The position numbers and the translations under genes were made by a program. The notes below the pieces were generated by a model that saw only the letters and a program-made list of their open reading frames with translations, was not told the origin of the DNA and ran no database searches. Source: an uncultured Mycoplasmatota bacterium (lineage in GTDB: Bacteria > Bacillota_I > Bacilli_A > RF39 > UBA660). From it: a stretch of 10,814 nt of DNA. Shown in pieces: positions 1 through 5,327 of the stretch. The DNA lies in the NCBI GenBank assembly GCA_947297555.1, contig CAMYTM010000007.1, positions 1 to 10,814 on the forward strand, in the 5' to 3' direction. Each line of letters starts with the position of its first letter. Within the stretch, counting starts at the first letter, position 1.

Positions 1-342
1 ATTAGACTCTACCCCTCTAATTTTGCTTTTTTTAATTTCAAAATCTTCAGGCAAAACTGCACCAGGGAGAGCAACGATTACCTTAATCCCCTTTCGTACA
101 TTAGAAGCACCACAAACAATTTGGGTAGTCTCATCATCACTAATACGAACCTTACAAACATGTAAGTGATCGCTATCTGGGTGACTCTCACACTCTAAAA
201 CCTCACCAATCACTAATTTATCTATATGATTCGTAATCACTTTTTCAACATTAATTCCAGCTTTCGTAATCTTAACCGCTAATTCTTGTAAATCCTCATT
301 TGAAATATCAACGTAATCACTTACCCACTCTAAACTAATCAT
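1..342 (-). CDS. pheT: Phenylalanyl-tRNA synthetase beta subunit, N-terminal part (runs off window)
   Basis: The beta subunit of the cytoplasmic alpha2-beta2 enzyme that charges tRNA-Phe. Only the first 114 codons are visible; the family is usually about 800 residues, so the rest lies beyond base 1. The protein begins MISLEWVSDYVDI, the usual PheT opening. It enters the OB-fold tRNA-binding domain near residue 40, with HPDSDHLHVCKV at about 58-69, IVCGASNVRKG at about 79-89 and the conserved ALPGAVLP stretch near residue 95. The ATG at 342-340 is preceded by AGGAG (350-354) with a 7-nt spacer. The start codon lies inside the 3' end of pheS, giving an 8-bp overlap that implies translational coupling. 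Expression should follow the T-box leader upstream of pheS. Identification is secure; only completeness is unknown. Confidence 0.97.
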   Translation of the reverse strand, partial: MISLEWVSDYVDISNEDLQELAVKITKAGINVEKVITNHIDKLVIGEVLECESHPDSDHLHVCKVRISDDETTQIVCGASNVRKGIKVIVALPGAVLPEDFEIKKSKIRGVESN

Positions 343-1387
343 TGCTCTTCTCCTCTCTGTCGAATACACTTACTTCACGTAAATCGGTTTGATAAAAGGT
401 ACGAATATCGTGAATGCCATATTTTAGCATAGCAAGACGTTCTGCTCCAAATCCAAAGGCAAATCCTGTCCATACACTTGGATCATACCCACAATTTCTT
501 AACACATTAGGATGGACAATTCCTGCTCCGCTTACCGTAATCCACCCAGTATTTTTACATAAACTACAACCTTTTCCTTTACAAACAAAGCAAGAAATAT
601 CTGTTTCCACAGATGGCTCTGTAAATTGATAATAACTTGGTCTAAATCTTGTTTCACAAGACTCCCCAAACAACTTTTTAAATACAACATCCATAGTTCC
701 TTTTAAATCAGATAAACTTACCTCTTTATCCACCAAAAGTCCTTCTATTTGCATAAATTGATGAGAATGAGTAGCATCATCATCATCTCTTCGATAAGTC
801 TTACCAGGACAAATCATACGAATTGGAGTATCACCACCAGCACTCAACATCGTTCTTGCTTGCACAGGAGATGTTTGACTACGAAGCAATATCTCTTCAT
901 CACGCAAATAAAACGTATCTTGCGCATCTCTTGCTGGATGTCCTTTGGGAATATTTAGAAGTTCAAAATTAAACTTATCCTCTTCTACTTCAGGTCCATC
1001 AACAACATCATATCCCATAGACATAAAAACACTTTCTACTTCTTCTATAATTTTTTCTAAAATATTAGGAGCCCCCACAGGAATTTTTGTTCCAGGTAAA
1101 GTTATATCAATTTGTTCCCTTTCTAGTTTTTTATTTAATTCTAATGTCTCATAATATTTAATTTTTTCTTCTATTTTAGAACTAATCTCCGTTTTTAATT
1201 CATTTAGGATTTTACCAAATTCTTTCTTTTCTTCATTATCTAATTCTTTTAAATGAGTAGTTAATTCACTTACAGGCCCTTTCTTGCCTAAATATGTAAC
1301 TTTGATTTCATTCATTTCTTTTAAATTTTCTGCCTTACTAATACTTTCCAAGGCATCACTTTTTATTTGTTCTACTTTCTCTTTCAT
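335..1387 (-). CDS. pheS: Phenylalanyl-tRNA synthetase alpha subunit
   Basis: Catalytic subunit of phenylalanyl-tRNA synthetase, which activates Phe with ATP and transfers it to tRNA-Phe. The 350-residue product has a charged helical N-terminal arm (about 1-90) and then the class II core. HPARDAQDTF lies at 150-159 and LLRSQTSPVQ at 167-176. The motif 2 region, with YRRDDDDATHSHQF, falls within about 195-216. Motif 3, GFAFGFGAERLA, is at 308-319. A C-x2-C-x4-C-x2-C knuckle (Cys266, 269, 274, 277) precedes GWITVSGAG, as in many bacterial PheS proteins. I chose the ATG at 1387 because GGAGG (1396-1400) sits 8 nt upstream. A longer open frame starting at 1480 would translate the T-box antiterminator and terminator, so it is not the real start. 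The gene ends in TAG and overlaps pheT by 8 bp. Confidence 0.97.
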   Translation of the reverse strand: MKEKVEQIKSDALESISKAENLKEMNEIKVTYLGKKGPVSELTTHLKELDNEEKKEFGKILNELKTEISSKIEEKIKYYETLELNKKLEREQIDITLPGTKIPVGAPNILEKIIEEVESVFMSMGYDVVDGPEVEEDKFNFELLNIPKGHPARDAQDTFYLRDEEILLRSQTSPVQARTMLSAGGDTPIRMICPGKTYRRDDDDATHSHQFMQIEGLLVDKEVSLSDLKGTMDVVFKKLFGESCETRFRPSYYQFTEPSVETDISCFVCKGKGCSLCKNTGWITVSGAGIVHPNVLRNCGYDPSVWTGFAFGFGAERLAMLKYGIHDIRTFYQTDLREVSVFDREEKSND

Positions 1388-1417
1388 TTTCTTTTCCTCC
1401 AATCTGAAATTTAACAT

Positions 1418-1450
1418 AAAAAATCCCCTACAAAATATTTTTGCAAGGGA
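1418..1450 (-). terminator. T-box attenuator terminator before pheS
   Basis: A 12-bp stem pairs UCCCUUGCAAAA (1439-1450) with UUUUGUAGGGGA (1424-1435) around a 3-nt loop, including two G-U pairs, and is followed by six U (1418-1423). The 5' arm overlaps the CGUCCC segment that would pair with the T-box to form the antiterminator. The two structures are therefore mutually exclusive: uncharged tRNA-Phe should favour read-through and charged tRNA should favour termination. Confidence 0.93.
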
Positions 1451-1653
1451 CGAAAAACACTCTTCCGCGGTACCACCCAAATTCTAGAAAAGAATTCTAG
1501 CACTCATTTAGATTTAACGCATACATTACGAATTAAACTCAAGTATAGCGAATTTCATTGTATTCTTATCTATGGATACTTACAGCCAACGGAATCCAAT
1601 CTCTTTTTAAGAAATAATACAACTACTTAAAATATACTTTCAAACATTTTATT
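1418..1653 (-). ncRNA. T-box riboswitch leader, Phe-specific
   Basis: Leader RNA that senses uncharged tRNA-Phe and controls transcription into pheST. Its Stem I base is AAGUAUA (1633-1639) paired with UAUACUU (1541-1547). Above it are an AGUA/GAA internal loop pair and the specifier triplet UUC (1550-1552), a Phe codon. A longer helix follows, with UUGUAUU against AAUACAA and UUCUUA against UAAGAA. A 6-bp hairpin at 1484-1500 fits Stem III. The T-box proper, GGGTGGTACCGCGG (1466-1479), contains the UGGU bulge that would pair with an ACCA tRNA end, matching the A discriminator expected of tRNA-Phe. The leader's 5' end is an estimate from the -10 element. Pairing was done by eye. Confidence 0.95.
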
Positions 1654-1659
1654 AAACAC

Positions 1660-1687
1660 ATTATAGCACAATTCTTTAGATAAGCAA
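1660..1687 (-). promoter_or_regulatory. Promoter of the pheST leader
   Basis: The -10 is a perfect TATAAT (1660-1665) in an extended TGC-TATAAT context. A weak -35, TTGCTT (1682-1687), lies 16 nt away. It starts only about 32 bp after the stop codon of the upstream membrane-protein gene, and transcription would begin near 1653. Confidence 0.8.
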
Positions 1688-1719
1688 GTTAATTTTGTCT
1701 TACTATTTTCTACATCATA

Positions 1720-2835
1720 CTAAGATTTTTTAATATAAATATAAGTAATATTTCCAATTTTTATTTTTTTCTTCTTAATCTTTGAAACATCTATATTCCA
1801 TTTTTCAGAAGAAACAGTAAATTGATACATAGACTTTCCTGTTTTCTTAAAATCTGTTATATAACCAGAAATATATTTTCCTGATGAAAACCAACCAGAA
1901 TTAAACCACTTTTTATTCTTTTTAGTAGTAAATTCTATATAAAAATCTCCATTTTCTTCTTTCCAAACCCCACGTAATTTTTTATAAGTACTCAGAACAC
2001 TATTTTTTTCTTTAGAATTTGAAGACTTTATTTGCGCAACTTCTTTTTTTCGATTTTGTACTTCTTCTGATTTTTTTTCAATCTTCTCCTCTAATTCATT
2101 TTGAATACTTTTATTTTCTAATTCATAATTTTGAATCGAATTTTTAATAGTTTCTCTTAATTTCTGTGAATCCATATCCAAAGAAAAACGTAGACCTTCT
2201 ATTTCTTCTAAATCCAATTTTAAAAGCAATTCTTCAGACTCAGAAAAAGAGACAACATTTCCAAACATATCTTTAACAGTGGTTCGATCATCTTCACTAA
2301 AAATATATTCATATCTAGGGTGTTCCTTGTCGATTACCGAATCCTCTACTCGCTCTTTTATTTCATGAGAAATAGATTCAAAAAACTCTTCCTCTTCATG
2401 ATACATATGAAGATAATAATCCCCCTCATTCTTTTCCATATTGTATAAAAATTCTATATCAACAGGTTTTTCATAAACAATAGAATTTACTTTTTTTTCA
2501 GCAATAAAATAAACATTCGCATACTGTTTCCCATTAATCTGATACCCCAAAACCATGACTGGATTTTCAACTTCTTTTACAGAATAAAACTTTATAGTAT
2601 GCTCTTCTGATTCCTCTGGTAAAACAATTTCTTCTTTCCTATCTAACAAATAAGTATAATACATTTGTCCCCAGTCTTCTTTACTATAAGTACTCTCTAT
2701 CCAAAAACGAGAAAAAAACATAATTCCCAAAACAATAAAAAAACTAACGAAAACAAAACGAACAGGATAAATTCTACTTTGACTTTGCTTCATTTTCTTA
2801 GTTGATTTTTCAGATTTCTTTTTTATATTACCCAT
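1720..2835 (-). CDS. Membrane-anchored protein of unknown function, coiled coil plus C-terminal beta-rich domain
   Basis: I do not recognise a family. The 371-residue product has a very basic cytoplasmic tail (1-25), one transmembrane segment at about 26-45 (rich in F, V, I) and a large outer portion, so an N-in, C-out signal-anchor topology is likely. A mixed acidic region (60-220) is followed by a charged coiled coil at about 222-272 and a compact C-terminal segment (285-371) starting LRGVWKEENGDFYIEF. That segment alternates hydrophobic and polar residues as beta strands do and ends in a Lys-rich strand. No cysteines or catalytic motifs stand out. The ATG at 2835 has AGAGGT (2844-2849) 8 nt upstream. 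The gene lies 75 nt after another single-pass membrane protein on the same strand, without a visible terminator between them, so they may be co-transcribed. No terminator is visible after its TAG; readthrough would enter the pheS T-box leader. Confidence 0.82.
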   Translation of the reverse strand: MGNIKKKSEKSTKKMKQSQSRIYPVRFVFVSFFIVLGIMFFSRFWIESTYSKEDWGQMYYTYLLDRKEEIVLPEESEEHTIKFYSVKEVENPVMVLGYQINGKQYANVYFIAEKKVNSIVYEKPVDIEFLYNMEKNEGDYYLHMYHEEEEFFESISHEIKERVEDSVIDKEHPRYEYIFSEDDRTTVKDMFGNVVSFSESEELLLKLDLEEIEGLRFSLDMDSQKLRETIKNSIQNYELENKSIQNELEEKIEKKSEEVQNRKKEVAQIKSSNSKEKNSVLSTYKKLRGVWKEENGDFYIEFTTKKNKKWFNSGWFSSGKYISGYITDFKKTGKSMYQFTVSSEKWNIDVSKIKKKKIKIGNITYIYIKKS

Positions 2836-2910
2836 AAATGACGACCTCTACATTTATTTTTATGCGGTCCCCATTTTATTCTTTTATGTTTTTATTAGAA
2901 TTTAATTTTA

Positions 2911-3936
2911 CTATTTAAGTTTAATAATAGAATCTAAATAATATGCCTCTTCATTCTTTTTAAATTGATATTGATATCGATTTAATCTTCTGGCATTTTC
3001 TCTAACATCATTTTCCGTAACACCAGTTACTTCTGGTTCATATAAATTATCAAAAATATAAAAACTATTTTCACTCTCATTATAAATAGTTGCATTTGTG
3101 ATAATGTATAATACATCTCCTTCTTCATACATATCTTCTATTTCTTCTAAAATCTTATTATTAGACGTTTCACATTTATTATTCTCTGCGGTATAACGAT
3201 CCTTGTCTTCACTATATTTAAAATTCAAACAATTATAACTAAAAGAAGTTGGCTTATAATTTACTAAAGAACCAAATAACGCCTCAAAAGCATTTTTCAA
3301 CTCTTCACCCTCAACGGTAATATTTACAGAATTTGTTTTAATACTCTTAGAACTTAATGAATTATAGGCTAAATTTAAAAGAATACTAGATTTTATTTCG
3401 CTTACCTTGCGATCAGTACTATATAAATAATAAGCACTTACACTATCAGCGTTCAAAGAAAGTTTAGTTTTCTCAAGCAAATACCCATAATGTTCAATAT
3501 ACCAATCTTTATCTTTCACAATCTTTTGTACTTGATCCTTATTTTCACCATCTGTATTATTATTTTCAGGCACCAAACAATTTCCATTTCTTTCACATTC
3601 AGATTTCATAAAATTAAAATATTTTACGTCATATAAACAATATCCAAAATACAAAATAAGAGCCAAACACAACGAAATAATGACATCTCTTTTAAAAATA
3701 GAAGCATTCTTACCTTTTAAAATACGTTTTTCTTCCTTTTTGACAAGGTCCGCCACTTCGCTATTAACATCTTCTAAAAGTTCTACTCTCAAATCCTCTT
3801 TATATTTTTTAGTGTTTTCCATAATAGAATTTTTAATTTCTTTATTTACTTCACTTAATACCTTGTCTTTAATTTCTTTTACTACATCTTTTTTGATAGT
3901 TTCTTCCTCTTTTTTTGATACTTCTTTCTTAGGCAT
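2911..3936 (-). CDS. Single-pass membrane protein of unknown function with two outer cysteine pairs
   Basis: I do not recognise this 341-residue protein. Residues 1-75 are highly charged (Lys/Glu) and probably form a cytoplasmic helix or coiled coil. One transmembrane segment lies at about 84-103 (VIISLCLALILYFGYCLY). The remaining 235 or so residues would be outside the cell. They start with a short CERNGNC cysteine pair (Cys114, Cys120) and an Asn/Asp-rich linker, followed by a folded domain rich in Tyr and Ser with a second pair (Cys236, Cys255) that could form disulfides. The start is the ATG at 3936: AAGAGGGGGA lies just upstream and the promoter is only about 25 bp further. Extending the frame to 4068 would run through that promoter and the rubrerythrin terminator, so the longer version is rejected. 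It is likely co-transcribed with the membrane protein downstream. Confidence 0.82.
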   Translation of the reverse strand: MPKKEVSKKEEETIKKDVVKEIKDKVLSEVNKEIKNSIMENTKKYKEDLRVELLEDVNSEVADLVKKEEKRILKGKNASIFKRDVIISLCLALILYFGYCLYDVKYFNFMKSECERNGNCLVPENNNTDGENKDQVQKIVKDKDWYIEHYGYLLEKTKLSLNADSVSAYYLYSTDRKVSEIKSSILLNLAYNSLSSKSIKTNSVNITVEGEELKNAFEALFGSLVNYKPTSFSYNCLNFKYSEDKDRYTAENNKCETSNNKILEEIEDMYEEGDVLYIITNATIYNESENSFYIFDNLYEPEVTGVTENDVRENARRLNRYQYQFKKNEEAYYLDSIIKLK

Positions 3937-3961
3937 ACAAATCCCCCTCTTCCTATGGCGT

Positions 3962-3970
3962 ATTATACCA
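3962..3970 (-). promoter_or_regulatory. Extended -10 promoter for the cysteine-pair membrane protein
   Basis: The sequence TGGTATAAT gives a perfect -10 (3962-3967) with the extended TG element. No good -35 is present: the expected position falls in the U-tract and 3' arm of the preceding rubrerythrin terminator (nearest hexamers GTGCTT or TGCTTT). The estimated start point near 3955 leaves a leader of roughly 20 nt holding only the ribosome binding site. Confidence 0.72.
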
Positions 3971-3977
3971 TAAAACC

Positions 3978-4005
3978 AAAAAAAAAGCACTTTTTTGTGC
4001 TTTTT
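3978..4005 (-). terminator. Rho-independent terminator of rubrerythrin
   Basis: AAAAAGCAC (3997-4005) pairs with GTGCTTTTT around a six-A loop and is followed by a run that totals nine T on the transcript strand (3978-3986). It begins 1 nt after the rubrerythrin TAA. The core GCAC/GTGC stem is the same as in the terminator at 5301-5327. Confidence 0.88.
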
Positions 4006-4006
4006 C

Positions 4007-4546
4007 TTAGTAATTTTCCGCTTTAAGTTCCATGAATGCTTGTGGATGTTTACAAACAGGACAAACAACAGGTGCTTTTTCTCCTACATAAATGTGACCA
4101 CAATTTCTACAAATCCAAACACACTCTTCGCCTTTTTGGAATACCAAATGATCTTCAATATTAGAAACCAATTTCATGTATCTTTCTTCATGATGACGCT
4201 CTATTTCCCCTACCATTTCAAATAGGTTTGCAATATCACTAAATCCTTCTTCTCTAGCAGTACTAGCAAATTCTTTATACATTTCTGTCCATTCATAATT
4301 TTCACCAGTGGCAGCATCTTTAAGGTTAGTTAATGTATCTGGTACATCTCCATCATGTAATGCTTTAAACCAAAGTTTAGCATGTTCTTTTTCATTATTG
4401 GCCGTTTCTTCAAAAATAGCAGCAATTTGTTCATAACCTTCTTTTTTTGCTTTAGAAGCATAATATGTATATTTATTTCTTGCTTGACTTTCACCAGCAA
4501 AAGCCGCCATTAAATTTGCCTCTGTTTTACTTCCTTTCAATTCCAT
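4007..4546 (-). CDS. rbr: Rubrerythrin
   Basis: A cytoplasmic non-haem iron peroxidase that reduces hydrogen peroxide using electrons delivered through its rubredoxin domain; typical of anaerobes. The 179-residue product has the usual two-domain order. The ferritin-like four-helix bundle (about 1-135) carries di-iron ligands I assign as Glu19 (AFAGESQARNKY), Glu52 and His55 (ExxH), Glu82 and Glu85 (GENYEW), and Glu116 and His119 (a second ExxH). The C-terminal rubredoxin-like domain has Cys146-x2-Cys149 and Cys162-x2-Cys165 for the FeS4 iron. All ligands are present, so it should be active. The ATG at 4546 has GAGG (4555-4558) 8 nt upstream. It is monocistronic, with its own promoter and an immediate terminator, and a PerR-like box overlaps the promoter. 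Confidence 0.97.
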   Translation of the reverse strand: MELKGSKTEANLMAAFAGESQARNKYTYYASKAKKEGYEQIAAIFEETANNEKEHAKLWFKALHDGDVPDTLTNLKDAATGENYEWTEMYKEFASTAREEGFSDIANLFEMVGEIERHHEERYMKLVSNIEDHLVFQKGEECVWICRNCGHIYVGEKAPVVCPVCKHPQAFMELKAENY

Positions 4547-4570
4547 TTTATATACCTCACTTTCATAAAT

Positions 4571-4599
4571 ATTATAACGATTATAAGATTTAAAGTAAA
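4571..4599 (-). promoter_or_regulatory. Rubrerythrin promoter
   Basis: The -10 is TATAAT (4571-4576) and the -35 is TTTACT (4594-4599, four of six matches to consensus), with a 17-nt spacer. The start point would be near 4564, about 18 nt before the ATG. A second TATAAT at 4580-4585 has no usable -35 and is better explained as one half of the operator. Confidence 0.78.
4572..4586 (-). promoter_or_regulatory. PerR-like operator (Per box) over the rubrerythrin -10
   Basis: TTATAATCGTTATAA matches the Bacillus/Clostridium PerR box TTATAATnATTATAA at every fixed position except one (G for A at position 9). It overlaps the -10 hexamer and the promoter spacer, where a bound repressor would block RNA polymerase. 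PerR control of rubrerythrin is known in clostridia. Which Fur-family protein binds here is inferred, since no perR gene is in the window. Confidence 0.72.
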
Positions 4600-4618
4600 G
4601 TGAAATTTTTATAGATTA

Positions 4619-4987
4619 TCAACTTCTCAAAGGACTTTTTTGAAGGCCTAAAACCATTTCACCTTCTTGATTTAATTGTGTATCATATCCTTTTAAAAAA
4701 CGAATATAATCTTCTTTAGAGTAATGAGTTGTATAAGAAAAATCCTGTGTTTTTTCATAATATAATCCATTACGATATGAAATAGCAAAACCATCTAAAT
4801 ATGCCTTGAAAACATCATCTGTTAATAAAATAAAACCATTCTGGATAATTTCTTCGGCTATGCTTTTCCTATCTTCTTGCATTACCATAAAAGTCCCCGC
4901 ATAATTAGGGAGAAGTAAAGGAACACCTATTCTTTCTAACAAACAACGTTTTAATAGAAAAAATTGACTATAAGTACAATCTACTAA
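4619..4987 (-). pseudogene. 5'-truncated gene remnant, C-terminal part of an unidentified protein
   Basis: An open minus-strand frame runs from a stop at 5009-5011 to TGA at 4619-4621, immediately followed by TAA. The part that reads like protein contains GVPLLLPNYAG, DDVFKAYLDGFAISYRNGLYY and HYSKEDYIRFLKGYD. There is no ATG near its beginning. The first possible start is a TTG at 4942 without a Shine-Dalgarno. Inner ATGs at 4888 and 4882 would give only about 85-90 residues, although GGGGA precedes 4888. No promoter is evident. I do not recognise the family. The upstream boundary is uncertain because the minus frame overlaps the plus-strand remnant between about 4942 and 4987. It could still be a short translated gene from 4888, but a remnant of a longer gene is more likely. 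Confidence 0.5.
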
Positions 4988-5280
4988 ATAAAATTGAAGC
5001 CATATTAATTAGCCAAAAATGTCGTGTAGATCGTATTGAAGAAATTGCTGTTGAAAATCAAGAAGAAATTATTCATGAATTTTTAATGGATAAAGAATTT
5101 GACAATTCAAATATCTATAAAGATAAACTTGACTAAATAAAGAAAGAGATTAGAATATTTTACAATTCTGATATTTTAATTGCTACTGAAAAAGGGGCTA
5201 AACAAAATGCTACCCAAGTGGCTAAAAAAATGCAAGAAAAAGCATTAGAAGAAATTAAGGCCTTACAACAAGACTTATAG
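4942..5280 (+). pseudogene. Plus-strand gene remnant with an internal stop, unidentified protein
   Basis: This is the only coding-like plus-strand stretch in the window. The frame reads NNVLIEKIDYKYNLLNKIEA, then CRVDRIEEIAVENQEEIIHE, reaches TAA at 5134-5136, and continues in the same frame with IRIFYNSDILIATEKGAKQN and a helical end, EKALEEIKALQQDL, to TAG at 5278-5280. The amino-acid composition (amphipathic helices rich in Glu, Lys, Ile) stays protein-like on both sides of the stop, with no frameshift needed. The 5' end has no start codon or ribosome binding site; the frame opens after a TAG at 4906-4908, inside the opposite-strand remnant. About 110 codons of the 3' part of a gene remain. 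I cannot name the family. A shared terminator follows at 5301-5327. Confidence 0.6.
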
Positions 5281-5300
5281 ACTGTTTTTAAAACAAAAAG

Positions 5301-5327
5301 AAAAAGCACATCAAAATTGTGCTTTTT
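5301..5327. terminator. Bidirectional terminator
   Basis: AAAAAGCACA (5301-5310) pairs with TGTGCTTTTT (5318-5327), a 10-bp stem with a 7-nt loop. The A and T flanks give a U-tract in both directions. On the minus strand it overlaps the TAA of the coiled-coil gene. On the plus strand it lies 20 nt after the end of the gene remnant, which supports that remnant having once been a real convergent gene. Confidence 0.87.

Noticed and set aside
1388..1480. N-terminal extension of pheS by 31 residues
   Set aside because: It would translate the T-box antiterminator and terminator, and the ATG at 1387 has a far better ribosome binding site.
414..1487. Several plus-strand open frames of 67-71 codons opposite pheS
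   Set aside because: They are antisense shadows of a secure gene, with no ribosome binding sites or plausible composition.
1484..1500. CTAGAA/TTCTAG hairpin as a terminator
   Set aside because: No U-run follows it, and its place just before the T-box sequence fits Stem III of the riboswitch.
1688..1719. Terminator after the membrane-protein gene
   Set aside because: Only a mismatched CTTA/TAAG pairing with no U-tract; not convincing.
2836..2910. Separate promoter between the two membrane-protein genes
   Set aside because: AT-rich, but no credible -10 and -35 pair; co-transcription is the simpler reading.
3937..4068. N-terminal extension of the cysteine-pair membrane protein by 44 residues
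   Set aside because: It would run through the rubrerythrin 3' end, its terminator and the promoter at 3962-3970. The ATG at 3936 has a strong Shine-Dalgarno.
3680..4225. Plus-strand open frames opposite the membrane protein and rubrerythrin
   Set aside because: Antisense shadows of real genes; the hydrophobic composition comes from complementing Lys/Glu-rich codons.
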